The notes beneath the pieces were generated by a model. That model was not told the DNA's origin and searched no databases. It saw only the letters and a program-made list of their open reading frames with translations. Shown here one piece after another: positions 33,935-44,380 of a stretch of 64,000 bases of DNA; position 1 is the first letter of the stretch, and every line of letters begins with the position of its first letter. The stretch is from Dermacentor variabilis (Eukaryota; Arthropoda; Arachnida; Ixodida; Ixodidae): assembly GCF_050947875.1 (NCBI RefSeq), contig NC_134576.1, forward strand, positions 53,320,255 to 53,384,254, written 5' to 3'. The translations under genes and the position numbers were made by a program.

Positions 33935-34750
33935 TTTCTGTGCAAATACGGGTCGTATATGGTTGGGCAGTAGGTCGAGTGCCACAGGTAATTGTATTAG
34001 CGGTAAAGTGCGTTTGCTATGGCATTTCCCTCTATTCGCCGATGGCCAGGAACTCATAGGAGAGTAACCATTAAGCTGTTTGAATGTATCTGGCCATTGA
34101 GTACAATTTCAATATGTGCAGGTAGTGTATTTAGTTATCAGGAAATATATGGATGTGCTCTGGATTGTGGGGCGTAATTGCGATAGTGGTTGCCAGTATT
34201 CTAGGGTCCCGACCTCAGCGCCGTGCGGGTTGACATGAAACAACCGGTTTTTTATATATATTTGTGAATTCTTCATACGCCCGATGATAAGTTGTAGTGG
34301 ATTTTCTTCCCTTGTGCAAATTTCATGCTACGCACCATGTAAGTTTCAACAAAATTTTAATTTTTACACTACTTTCAGTTAACCTTCGTGTCTTTTACAT
34401 ACTCGCGAACTAGGGGATCGCAGAAGGCGTTTTTTAAAGCTATGTAGGACGCCGAATAGTATATGAAAGCTGTATTATTGCGTAGCTGCAGCTGATGTAA
34501 GGCACCAGCACGCATACGTTAGATAAAGATGCGGAACCTTGTATTTTATTAAATACAGAGACCCTCCTAGAGAACCATGCATGGCCCCATACGTATCTGC
34601 GACGTCGGTAGCCTTGTTATTGGAAGTATTATATGACCGAAGTATGCCTATACGTAAAACGAACGCCCAAATCTTTTTAATGTATTCGTTCCATAGCTGC
34701 AAAATCTCTTTTGCAGTTCCGAGAAGCAAGTAGAGTGCGGTTTAGCTTCA
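33935..34750. other. no supported gene
   Basis: AT-rich sequence. A minus-strand open stretch at 34,475-34,729 lacks any recognised motif. Confidence 0.35.
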
Positions 34751-34754
34751 TCAA

Positions 34755-34866
34755 TGTAGACGTTACTCAGTCCCTCTCCATTTATTCCATCCTCTTCTTC
34801 TTTTCAGGCAGCTCCAAGCACGCCTTTTAGTGGCGCTGCTGTAGGCAGCGATGCCCATATATAACA
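34755..34866 (-). repeat. 3' LTR of gypsy C (112 bp)
   Basis: On the minus strand it runs TGTTATATA to GTCTACA. It aligns with 40,780-40,895 through TCCCTCTCC-TTTATTCCAT and AGGCAGCGA. It contains GGAATAAA as polyadenylation signal and is preceded by a purine-rich AAGAGGCGA. Confidence 0.75.
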
Positions 34867-34969
34867 TATCGCCTCTTGAAAAAAAAAGCGGTTGTCCGTT
34901 ACTTCCTAACGCAGTCCTGCAGCTTCTTCCGTGTCTTCTTGCGGGCGCTTCTGCTAACGCGTGCTTCGC

Positions 34970-35534
34970 ATCATGGCCAAATAAATGGAGCCTGTTGCAT
35001 GCGCCCTGCAGCAAGTGATCCAGGGTTAAGGAGTGCATAATCTGCACTTGATGTGTTAGGTTCTGCCAGATGATTTACAGCCGCAGTAGCTGAATAATCG
35101 GATGCCGGTGACTGGTCCGCGACAGCAGACGTACCGAATTTCATTCTGCGTTTTCCAATGATTTTCTTGGGCGCAGAAAACTGTGTAGATAGCTTCCCAT
35201 GAACTGCAGGTAATTTAACCCGCACGTAGTCACCAACGACAAATTTCGGTTCCCTGGCACCGCGTTTTTCATCGGTGTAGCTCTGTCACTGAACTTGCTC
35301 GTTCTTGATGCGCTCTCGCAACTGTTGTAGTGCCTTTGAAGGGTCTGCGCTGAAACATTTGTCAGGCAATTCCACAATGTGAAGCCTGGTTCGCGATTGG
35401 CGTCCATGAAGAACAACAGCGGGTGCAACACATGTAGTCGCATGAAGCGTACAGCGATCATTTTTCAGGTAAATAAACATCGCTGTTCTTGTATCGTGAC
35501 GTATGTTCTAAGAGGGATAATTGAATATATGACT
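34970..35534 (-). pseudogene. gypsy C integrase C-terminal part
   Basis: Minus-strand frames have ALQQLRERIKNEQVQ, then AREPKFVVGDYVRVKLPA and FSAPKKIIGK, the typical integrase C-terminal domain. It continues directly from the core across the TTAA of the piggyBac-like insertion. A stop occurs near 35,283. Confidence 0.8.
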
Positions 35535-35538
35535 TTAA

Positions 35539-37128
35539 CCCTTTCGGCACTGGCGTCGTCAATTGATCCCACAAAGTAAAACGTGTTTCTCGCGTGTAAA
35601 ACCAAAACTGAAAACAATAATTTTTTTGTGGGGTGTTCCTCCGAGAGCCCTATCGCCACTGCGGTCAGCAGCGGAGCATCTTGTCGGCGCTCACGTGATG
35701 ACGACGACGAAGTGTTTGTTCGTACCATGGCTGAGCAGCCTTCGGCTAAGTATCGACTTTCACAATGTATAACTTTTGTAGTCTCTAGTATTTGTGGCTG
35801 ATATTTTTTATATTTATTTCCTACTGTTAGCGTTAGCCTAACCTGCATACTTTTTCTGTTCTGGCCCTTCGTTAACATGTCCACTTTTGACTACATCAGG
35901 GCTTAGTGGTTTTAAGTCGTGCGTTCCTCGCTTTAGCCGTATCCTCTTTCATATGTTTTGGTGCATCGATACTGGCGGCCTTATTTTAGTCGTGCCATGT
36001 CAACGCTCACGACGCTTTCAAGAATGCACGCATAGTCTCTTTGAAGAACTGGACGACGGTAAATTATCAGACGTGGAAGGCGAGTGCGACGAGTCTGGCC
36101 GCAGCGGTGACGAGGGGGACGACGCGCTTGGAACCCCGGAGGAGAGCGAGTGTGACAGTTGAGAAGCTGATTCAGAAGACGATAGCACACAACCAATGGC
36201 AAGCGGCTGGGCGAGAAAGCCTTTCAAGGTGCCAGAGACCATATTCAAAGGGGCCGCTCACGAAGAGCTTCACATGGAAGATGACATATTCTCACCATTT
36301 GGTTACTTTAGCCGTTATGTCCCCAAGAGCATCTTTGCTGAGCTTGCTGAGAAAACAAATCAGTATTCTGTTTTTCAGTTTGGCACGTGTGTAAGCACTG
36401 ATGAAGATGAAATCAGCGGCTGGTGGCTCTCCATCTGATAATGGGTGTCCTGAAATATCCAAGGTTCCGCCTATATTGGAATCCTGCAATGAGAATTGCT
36501 AAGATTGCACCAAGCGAGATCTCGCGCAACCGCTTCGAGAAGCTGCGCAACACTCCTCACATTGTTGATGCGAACAAGCCGGACATCAATGAGAGTCTCT
36601 GGAAGGTGAGACCTCTGCTCAAGAATTTGCAAGCAAGGTGCCATGATCTCGAGGTATAGGAGCATCTGTGCATTGATTAGCAGATTGTCCCTTTCAAGGG
36701 CCGTTTGGACATAACGCAATATGTGAAGGGCAAGCCTCACCCTTGGGGTGTGAAGCAACACTCACACCGACGCTAGGGCACAGCGGTGTAAAATGGACGG
36801 TTGCGCAGGGAAAGTTCGAATTTTTAGTGAAAAGTGCAAAGTGCACCTGCGCTTGACGAAGTCCAGGAATTCCTTCAAGGAATTTCACATAATGAAATAA
36901 TCAATTTTGTGCTTAGTTTTTGTTGTAATAGCCGCATAAAATAAATTTTTTTTTCATTCCTACACCCACTGAGCCCTGATGTCCCTTTTTGAGGACATGA
37001 AGCCAAATTGGTAATTACTTCACGCACAAGCTTTATATTTTGTGAGCATGTCAGTTGGACCTTCAAATTGAAGAAAATGCAAGGGGAAGAAATCTGCGGT
37101 AAAAATAAAAATTCCAGGGCTGAAAGGG
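35539..37128 (+). mobile_element. piggyBac-like element with TTAA duplications
   Basis: TTAA at 35,535-35,538 and 37,129-37,132 flanks a 1,590-bp element. The terminal inverted repeats CCCTTTCGGCACTGG and CCCTTTCAGCCCTGG match at 13 of 15 bases. It carries the N-terminal half of a piggyBac transposase on the plus strand. It is inserted in the integrase gene of gypsy C. Confidence 0.92.
36025..36775 (+). pseudogene. piggyBac-like transposase, N-terminal half
   Basis: An acidic N-terminus (LDDGKLSDVEGECDE) is followed by FSPFGYFSRYVPKSIFAEL and LHLIMGVLKYPRFRLYW. Then SRNRFEKLRNTPHIVD, KVRPLLKNLQARC and IVPFKGRLDITQYVKGKPHP, the conserved order of piggyBac transposases. It ends at about 36,775 before most of the catalytic core and the C-terminal Cys-rich domain. 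Stops occur at 36,162, 36,438 and 36,659. The protein would cut and paste the element at TTAA; this copy cannot. Confidence 0.88.
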
Positions 37129-37132
37129 TTAA

Positions 37133-37925
37133 TACCCTGTTAAATCTTTCAACCATACCATTAGCTTGCGCGTAATAGACAGAAGGGTTGTAATGCGCGC
37201 TCTATGAGAAATCTACAAAATTGTAGATTTTGTGGATTTTGTAGGAAATTGTGTTCCGTAATCGGATACGATACCACGTGGATATCCTCTCTTGCGAAAA
37301 GGTCAAGTAGGAATTTTCTCACTATAGACGTGGTTGCCTCCCGTACAAAAGCCACCTCTGGCCACTTGCTGTAATATTGAATAAGTGTAATGGCGAAACG
37401 GCAGTCAGCTGAAGCTTGCATGAAAGGTGCCACAATGTTGATAGCGACTTTTTCCCAGGCTTTCTCGGGAAGAGTGACGGGTTGCATTGGAGCTGCAGAT
37501 GTACGTGCTGATTTGTCACTTAACTGGCAGGTTACACATGTGCGCACAAGTTCTTCAATGGGATTATCCATGCATGGCCACGAATATGACTCTGTAAGAC
37601 GAACTTTCGTACGACTAATTCCTCCATAAGACGGCGGGTCAAAGTTGTAGGCGCGACAATCCTGTCACCCCAGCACAGAATGTCGCTAACGACAGAGGTC
37701 AGTTCCTACGTGAAAGTAAGGAAGCAGCTCTTTTGGCAAGGATTTCTTGTCAGGACAAGAAGTAGTGGTGAACTGCTTAGCTTGATAGATAACCTGATCG
37801 GCGGCACTTGCTTCTTGAAGCTCTTGCATGGTAACTACTGGGGACAAAAGACAGAAATTCTTCTTGGGGCGCGTCACGGATGAAACTGTACAGGCAGCCA
37901 GAAGAGTGCGTTAGCCACGACGTTT
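37133..37925 (-). pseudogene. gypsy C integrase N-terminal and core part
   Basis: CVTCQLSDKSARTSAAPMQP holds the last two zinc ligands of HHCC. The core shows WEKVAINIVAPFM, where the first catalytic Asp is Asn, and FAITLIQYYSKWPEVAFV. The frame near the insertion reads M-V-E-R-F-N-R with the catalytic Glu. Short TCTACAAAAT/ATTTTGTAGA repeats at about 37,205-37,245 disrupt the second Asp region. RNase H linker sequence lies at 37,690-37,925. Confidence 0.8.
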
Positions 37926-37929
37926 TCCC

Positions 37930-38051
37930 TACCCTTCCTGTATTCCATGATGTAGTTGTAGTACAGCAACCGTGATGACCAGCGCACAATCCTCAACAGA
38001 CGGTGGCTTGTGCCTTTCCTTGAAAGAAGCGTAACCAAAGCAGCGTGTACT
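37930..38051 (-). pseudogene. gypsy C RNase H, distal piece
   Basis: Minus-strand codons with RWSSRLLYYNYIMEYRKG continue the RNase H/tether that begins right of the Penelope insertion. Taking out the insertion and one copy of GCAGCGTGTACT leaves the frame continuous. Confidence 0.75.
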
Positions 38052-38855
38052 TTGAACGACAGAAAGTTGAGCTAGTTGGTAAGGATTCATTATGCAAGAA
38101 AGATGTGAAGCGTGCAGACAGGACACAAGAGTAGAAAAGTGGACACCACGAACGCCGACTATCAACTGAAGGGACCACTGAGGCGAAAAACAGAAAGACG
38201 ACACAAAACTCTTCTCCGCAAGCTCAGGAATGATATCACCAGGTGTCAGTCGGGTACATGTGCTGGTCTACGTGAGAGAGAACTGTTAAGGCACTTAATC
38301 TCTTCTTTATGTAAAGTAATGGAAGGCTGACTCACGCACGTACTTCCACCATTATAGATATGCCATGCCTCTACCATAAGACGCGTATCTTCATTCTGAT
38401 GCCTGTACAATATCACGCATTCATCTAACTCCGGTGTGTAGCTAAAATCTTGGCAATGTAGGGAAAGTGGATCGCCTTCTAATCTTTCCCTACATTGCCA
38501 AGATTGTAACTGCACACCCGAGTTAGATGAATGCGCGATATTGTACAGGCAAAAGAATGAAGTTACGCGCCTTATGGTAGAGACCTGTCATATCTGTAAT
38601 GGTGGAAGTACGTGCGTGAGTCAGCCTTAGATTACTTTAAATAAGGAATAGATTAAGTGCCTTAACAGTTATCTCTCACGTAGACTGGCACATGTACCCG
38701 ACTGACACTTGGTGATACCATTCCTGTGCTTGCGCAGATGAGTTTTGTGTCATCTTTCTTTTTTTCGCCTCGGTGCACCCTTCAGTTGATAATCGGCGTT
38801 CGTGTTGTCCACTTCTCTACTCCTGTGTCCTGTCTGCACGGCTCACCTCTTTTTT
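38052..38855. mobile_element. Penelope-derived foldback (375-bp inverted arms)
   Basis: Left arm 38,093-38,467, 16-nt loop 38,468-38,483, right arm 38,484 to about 38,858. The arms match at roughly 90 percent by eye over their whole length. Each arm contains the GIY-YIG C-terminal coding end: ECVILYRHQNEDTR and STCVSQPSITLHKEEIKCLN in the left arm on the minus strand. The left end has 41 further bases. Twelve-base target duplications GCAGCGTGTACT lie at 38,040-38,051 and 38,856-38,867. Confidence 0.9.
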
Positions 38856-38867
38856 GCAGCGTGTACT

Positions 38868-39100
38868 GTCCGGAAGATGAAAGGTCGGCCCCACAGGTAA
38901 ACTTGCCAGTGCTGGCAGGTCCAGACGCAGGCAAGGGCTTCACGTTCACCGACTGAGTACTTCCGTTAATGGGGTGACAAAGTACGAGAGGCGAACGCGA
39001 TAGTTTGCAATAATGTTCTGGTATCCTGCTGCAGTACAGCACCTAATCCATATCCTGAGGCACCGGTTGTAACGCACACAGGTACACAGCATCTTGTGGT
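38868..39100 (-). pseudogene. gypsy C RNase H, proximal piece
   Basis: Minus-strand frame with GLGAVLQQDTR and QTIAFASRTLSPH, then after a stop EREALACVWTCQHWQVYLWG, the middle of gypsy RNase H. The first catalytic Asp of the usual D-A-S is changed (T-G-A-S-G-Y). It is followed directly by the Penelope insertion. Confidence 0.8.
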
Positions 39101-39103
39101 AAG

Positions 39104-39352
39104 GGTCTGGGAAAGCGTAAGGGACCCTTCCAGTAGAAGACGCTCACTCAAGTATTCGCTAGAAGTTTGTTCTATAAGCTGGTCGCATGTCATGTCGTCC
39201 GCCAAGTCGCCGAAATTGCACGCACCTACGGGACCTCGTAGCGTGGTGACGTAATCGACCGCATTCTCACCTGGGGCTTGTGCGTGTCGACGGAAACGGT
39301 GACGCACTGCGGTCACATTGACAGAGCTCTTGTAGTGACCTTCAAGCGTAAG
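39104..39352 (-). repeat. gag segment duplicated in place of RT
   Basis: This ~249-bp block is a second copy of 40,126-40,373 at roughly 90 percent identity by eye, in the same orientation. It encodes RFRRHAQAPGENAVDYVTTL and DDMTCDQLIEQTSSEYL, which belong to gag. It sits between protease and RNase H, exactly where RT should be. Confidence 0.92.
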
Positions 39353-39714
39353 TGCTCGAACTCGGGACGTAATTCAAGAGGTAGCACAGGTGTTTCTGGC
39401 GTCATTAGCAGACATATGAGCGGCGACCCATGAATCTTCATATCCAAAGCCACCTTATCTAGACCGAGAATAGTTGTTCCTCCTGACGCAACGTACAGAA
39501 GGACAGAAGTGCATCGGCCATAAAATGAAACTGTAGCAATGAAACATCCTTTTATAGGAATTGCTGTCTTAGAATAATCGAGGAGCTGGGCGGATGTTGA
39601 TGTCAGAGGAAATACAGTAGCAAAATGACGTCGGTAAAATTCTTCGGCTTGGATTAAAACCGATGATCTAGTGTCAATCACGAACGACACCGAAATTCCT
39701 TTAATTTTCAACAC
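39313..39714 (-). pseudogene. gypsy C protease
   Basis: A 133-codon frame. VSFVIDTRSSVLI is the retropepsin active-site region with Arg in place of the Gly of D-T-G. TTILGLDKVALDM is the second conserved block. The end (LPLELRPEFEHL) leads to RT in complete elements but here runs into the duplicated gag segment. The Gly to Arg change should inactivate it. Confidence 0.8.
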
Positions 39715-40704
39715 TACATAAACTCCCTTCTTACGGCTCCAGATGTGACCAACTTTGATGTTATCCTCCGTGTCCGCTGTATCTGTGTCGTCTTCTGCGA
39801 CATGCTGAATTTTTTTTCACACTTTCGTAAAGACTCGCACACATTTTCGAGATGGCCAGTCTTCCCACATCTGTAATACTTGTGTGTCTTACCTTTGCAG
39901 TGAGAGCTATTCCCCAGATGGTCCAAAGAACCACAACGATAGCATTCCTGCTTTTTCAAAGCTCGACGAGTTTCATTTCGCGTCTTGTAGCATGTGCAGG
40001 TACCAGAGTGCTTTTCTCTAGTGTTTGAAGTGTGTGTCATTAACGTGTAGCACTTGTACTTCATGTCGTTCAAGTTCTCTCGCTTCTCTAGTCTCCCGAT
40101 CATGCTGTCTCGCAGCGGTAAAGGTCTGGGAAAGCGTAAGGAACTCTTCCAGTAGAAGACGCCCACGCAAGTATTCGCTAGAAGTTTGTTATATAATCTG
40201 GTCGCATGTCATGTCGTCCGCTGAGTTACCGAAATTGCACGCTCCTATGAGACCTCGTAGCGTGGTGACGTAATCGCCCGCAGTCTCACCTGGGGCTTGT
40301 GCGCGTCGACGGAAACGGTAACGTGCTGCGGTGACATTGACGGAGCTCTTGTAGTGACCTTCAAGTGTCGAAGTAGCGCGGTCGAACTCATCTGGGGCAG
40401 GATTCGTGAACGTCCCTCCGGCGGCGCTCAAAGCCAAAAAGTGCCGGTCACCCTCCAACGTAAGGGTCTGAAAGATACGTTTCCCTTCGAAGCCCAAGCA
40501 ATTGAGTAGAATCGCCTTCCGACGCATGGCAGGCATGTCGCAGGCGCCCGACACCAGCATGTAGTTCTTGAGCACTTGAATCCATTGCTCCCATGGGATG
40601 ACTGGGTGTCCAGGTGACGACAGGAACGGAGGTGGCAGTTGTAGCCGCAAAAAACTCATCGTAGAGGATGACATGCAGCAATCAAACGCACAGATGAAGG
40701 GCAA
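39714..40704 (-). pseudogene. gag: gypsy C gag
   Basis: The first frame (40,189-40,704) has a capsid-like region with PWEQWIQVLKNYMLVSGACD and RRKAILLNCLGFEGKRIFQT. The second (39,714-40,166) has two zinc knuckles: CYRCGSLDHLGNSSHC, with altered spacing, and YRCGKTGHLENVC, with the first Cys changed to Tyr. Gag forms particles and packages RNA. A frameshift lies at about 40,170. Confidence 0.85.
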
Positions 40705-40779
40705 GCCGGTATCAAATGGGTTGTTAAATCCTGGTTGCCAATTATGTTATATCGCGCATATTACTCCGTACGATATGAA

Positions 40780-40895
40780 TGGAGACATTACTCCATCCCT
40801 CTCCGTTTATTCCATTCTCTGTTTCTTCTTTTCAGGTGGCTCCGAGCACGTGTCTTCTAATGGCGCTGCCATAGGCAGCGACGCCTTATATAACA
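40780..40895 (-). repeat. 5' LTR of gypsy C (116 bp)
   Basis: On the minus strand TGTTATATAAGGCG to GTAATGTCTCCA. It pairs with 34,755-34,866. The TATA-like TATATAAG is at its start and GGAATAAAC is the polyadenylation signal. Confidence 0.75.
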
Positions 40896-41011
40896 ATGAC
40901 TGATGGGTTTTAATGTCGCAAGAACATCTTTGGCCAAAGAGCGCTGGTTTTGCCGATAAACATGAGGTATAATTATATCGCTGCACTACAAAGTGCACTT
41001 ACAACATTTTA

Positions 41012-41230
41012 TATTGCCGTAATAGTTCTGCGGAAACTCGCAAGGTGGAGGGAATTAATAAAGGGAAAGTGAGACATCCATCCAATCGTAGCAATTGCTA
41101 CAAAGAAAACCCATACGGGTTCCTCGAAAGAAAAAGCTTCACAGTTGAAGAAAATTCGTCATGGTCCGGAACTCGAACCCTCGAGCACCGCCTTTCTGGG
41201 GCAGCCGCTCTACCATCAAGGCTAAGCAGG
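41012..41230 (-). mobile_element. tRNA-derived SINE
   Basis: On the minus strand the head (41,224 to 41,162) has TGATGGTAGAGCGGCTG (A-box-like) and GGGTTCGAGTTCC (B box), as in a tRNA gene, but it runs on into a ~140-bp tail. A tRNA-derived SINE named Ruka is known from ticks; this may be a relative, which I cannot confirm. It would be transcribed by RNA polymerase III and moved by LINE proteins. Confidence 0.75.
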
Positions 41231-41287
41231 CGGCTAGCATGGAGCGAAGTCGAACTTATCAACAACTCTGAAGCAAAGGCAAGTGTT

Positions 41288-41440
41288 TGACGTAATAGTT
41301 CTGCGGAAACGCGCAAGGTGGAGGAAAGTAACTCATAAAGGGAGAAATGAGACATCAACCCAATCGTAGCAATTCCGCCCTTTGTAACAATTGTTACGAA
41401 TGGGTGGATGTCTCATTTTCTCTTTAGTAACACTTTATAT
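41288..41440. repeat. extra SINE tail copies, one direct and one inverted
   Basis: 41,291-41,373 repeats the tail at 41,018-41,101 (CGTAATAGTTCTGCGGAAAC start). 41,385-41,430 is the same tail end in opposite orientation (GGGTGGATGTCTCATTTTCT). Confidence 0.85.
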
Positions 41441-41646
41441 TGCAAAATCTATTAAAACGAGTCTGCCATAATAGCCTACGCCTCGTTGTAGCATTGGTGT
41501 TAACGCCGTCATAAAAAAAATGATTCGACAATGTGGTGAATGGTTGCGTGAATCTTGCAGCAAGGGAAGTATACGCAGATAAAGTAATTCAATTCTATTT
41601 CTAATTTGCCGAAGAGTGTAGCTGTGATACAAGTCGCAGTACTCAC

Positions 41647-41813
41647 GAGAAGGTTCAGGGCCCTAAGCAAACTTCCAGTAATGCAGGCGTTGGATGTTTT
41701 TGTGGCGCCAAGAAAGATCCGTGTTGACCTGAAACAACCAGTAACAGGAAGTTTAAATATATACTGGTCAGGCGTGGCTTCCTTCAAATCAAATGTCCTG
41801 CAGGCATTAGCTT
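41647..41813 (-). CDS. candidate internal exon of the host gene
   Basis: A 167-bp exon opening with two bases of a split codon and ending in phase 0. The acceptor is GTACGTTTTTGCAG and the donor is CTTCTC then GTGAGT. The 55 codons include DLKEATPDQYIFKLPVTGCF and ACITGSLLRALNLL. It joins in phase with the 32,456-32,584 exon. No domain recognised. Confidence 0.55.
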
Positions 41814-41854
41814 CTGCAAAAACGTACAAGAGTTCCTGTACCTATATGAAATAA

Positions 41855-42215
41855 TGTGACCCAACCTATGAGTTTAATTGGTACGCAAAGCGCACAAGTT
41901 AAAGGCAAAACAAAAAGTTTAGACAGTGCACCCAATTGTGTCCAAAGAAAAACTATGAATCAAGTGCATACTGCTTCAAAAGCCAACATTTTATATTCCG
42001 TAAAAAGAAAGGGTGTCTCGTAAGCGTTTCCAAAGTAACTACAAACCAGAAATAAATGTGACAGAAGCACTGTGCAGCTCACTCAGAATAGAACTCTTAT
42101 TCAAAATATATACACATAAAAGTCACCTCAGTGGGAAGATCACTCCTTGCAAAAATAGCGTCTGCGAAAATACGCTCCCAAATCACTTAGACCAGTGATA
42201 ATTAAAACCCGTATC
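41855..42215. other. no supported gene
   Basis: AT-rich DNA with no recognised feature between the candidate exon and the LINE. Confidence 0.4.
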
Positions 42216-42219
42216 AATT

Positions 42220-43725
42220 CTTCGCTACATCTGTCTGCTTATTGGATGCAATAGGAGTTGCATATGACAGTTTCTGGACTCTGCCGCTTGGAGATGCGCG
42301 GCTCGAGGCGGTCTGTCATATACATGGTGAGAATCGAAAGGGCACTATTAATAGACGGAAGTAATATCGGGTTTAATCCTACATACACACAGCCGGGTAC
42401 TGCAGTACAGCAGCAGCTTCCAAGGTTATTTTATGCGGACGACCTTGAGTGGCTAGCTAAGAAGCAAAGTGATTTGCAACGTCTGGTTAGTATCTGTGGA
42501 CAGGAAAGCGAGAACTTAGGTTTCAAATTTAGCGTTAAAAATTAGGTGTTATGGTATTCAAAGAAAACAGTGAACGGACAGTGACAATACAGGGCCAGGA
42601 AATACCTCGCGTGAAAGAACATAAACAATTTGGATAGAGATAAACGAAGACCATAGATATATGGAAACAGAGGAAAAAATAACAGTAAAGGGGAAGAGAA
42701 ATGGGGCCATAATGAAACACAGAGCGCTATGGGGATAAAATAAGTACGAGGAGCTCCGGAGTATGTGGAAAGGTGTAATGACTCCCCGACTTACATTTGG
42801 AAGTGCGGTTGTTTGATTGAAACCAGCAGTACAATCAGGACTCAATGGCAACCAAAGGTCAGTGGGAAGCTTTGCATTGGGCGTTCACCGGAGGACTACA
42901 AGTTAAGGGTGATATGGGCTGCAGAAGCTATGAAGTGAGGGACGCTCACAGTAAAATTGATTATGAAGAGCGACTGAGGAATATGGAAGAAAGTAAATAG
43001 GCTGGGAGACTTTTCGGACTATTGAACAAGATAATCATTGAGTCACAGTGGAGAAAAAGAACCAAAAAGCTTACCAATAAGTATTCGGCATCTAGGAAGA
43101 CCAATACAACAACAAAGAAGGTAAAGTGTAAAGTCTGAAAGGCTGAAATAATCTCATTGGTGGCGGCAGTGGAAAAGAAACCTGCCATGAGTAACTACGT
43201 AAGTGGGAAAAAAGAAATCAGGAAAGAATTTACGATATCTCAAAGCGAAGCTCCTTACTCTTCGTAGAGAGATCACGATGCCTTATAACACGCACTTATA
43301 AAGCCAGATACAACAAGGAAGAAGAACCATGTGCTTGCTGCAGCGAAGCTAAGGAAACGTTGGAGAATGTTTAATTAGAATGTGAAGACATCTGTCCAGC
43401 GGTTGATGTAGGAATAACTGGCCTCCTTCAAGCCCTTGGGTTCAGTGAGAGCAAGGGGAAAGTAAACATGTCCGCATTAGCGATAAGTAAGAGGCGAGTG
43501 GAAGGTTGGTGCAAGAAGAGAAGGGAAACGAAAAACAACTGACGCGTACAAAAACAAAGTTCACAATAAGGGTTCAGGAACTTTGGTTATGGGAATCAAT
43601 TGTGGGGTGTTTCTTAACATAGGTAGGAGATTAGGCAATAAAATAACAAGTGCTTGGGGGAGCAACCCAGCGCCCCGTTCCAAAGGGGACATTCATAACA
43701 TCCCTCCAACCATCCATTAGGCAGA
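42220..43725 (+). mobile_element. LINE fragment, RT C-terminal half with CCAT-type tail
   Basis: Begins inside RT: LPRLFYADDLEWLAKKQSDL with an intact YADD at about 42,440, then ESENLGFKFSVK. Degraded frames continue through the C-terminal region to a Cys/His end at about 43,330-43,400. The 3' end has CAGCGCCCCGTTCCAAAGGG and CATCCCTCCAACCATCCA, a decayed CCAT tail. The fragment at 13,484-13,795 is the same family. Clade not resolved. Confidence 0.85.
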
Positions 43726-44362
43726 AAATAGAATCGGCTTTTTTTTTCCGTGTGGAGAACGAAATGGCTCATTTTCAGTGTGTGTAACGGTTACGTGCAC
43801 GGAACATGTTCCTTGGTACAACTTCTTCGATGTTAATTCGCTGCGGTTTATTTGCTTAAATTTTCCGATGACATCACAAACACAAATTACATCGAAGTCT
43901 TTTGGGAAAACGGAACGCCTGTGCTATGGCGAAGAATCGCTTGAGTCGCATCAGTCACTCTGTCAGCTGTGACAGGGTTGGCACAGCAATTGTCATACCA
44001 CGATCCACAGATGTGAATCGTGCAAGAGCATGTGTCTGATTATTTTGTGATGGGGATATTTTCTCAAATGCTAAGTTGTGACCGCGTTTGAAATTTTCCA
44101 TAGCATGTAGGACTGAAATACATATGTATCCTATTTTTTCACATACTTCCATTACATTTTTATGTCGTACTTTCTGACATCTGAACTATTTCTCACATTT
44201 CCTGCATCTGTATATCTGAATGCCACCACCAACTCTTTTCTTTTTTAACGCTTTTTTGCTTAGTTCCAGGATTTTGAGTTTTTCAGAAGCAAGAACACTC
44301 ATGCTTTGCAGAACGCTCATGCACTTAACCTCAGCTGCCTGTAATTTTGTAATCCTTAACAC

Positions 44363-44380
44363 CCCCCCCCCCCCCCCCCG
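44363..44380. repeat. poly-C tract
   Basis: About 18 consecutive C residues. Confidence 0.95.

Larger units (their letters stand above)
34755..40895 (-). mobile_element. Ty3/gypsy element C with nested insertions
   Basis: Minus-strand gag, protease, RNase H and integrase lie between two short LTR-like copies. A piggyBac-like element (35,539-37,128) splits integrase and a Penelope foldback (38,052-38,855) splits RNase H. RT is missing and replaced by a second copy of part of gag. A tRNA-primer-site-like TGGCAACCAGGAT lies near 40,736 on the minus strand. The flanks (ATCAA, ATGAC) do not give a clear target duplication. Confidence 0.85.

Noticed and set aside
41162..41224. tRNA-like sequence with A and B boxes
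   Set aside because: It runs straight into a SINE tail and the tail is repeated beside it, so it is a SINE head and not a tRNA gene.
43955..44152. Minus-strand 65-codon frame after an acceptor-like TATTTCAG
   Set aside because: It could be a terminal exon, but it does not link in phase to the exons upstream and would end the gene before the better-supported downstream exons.
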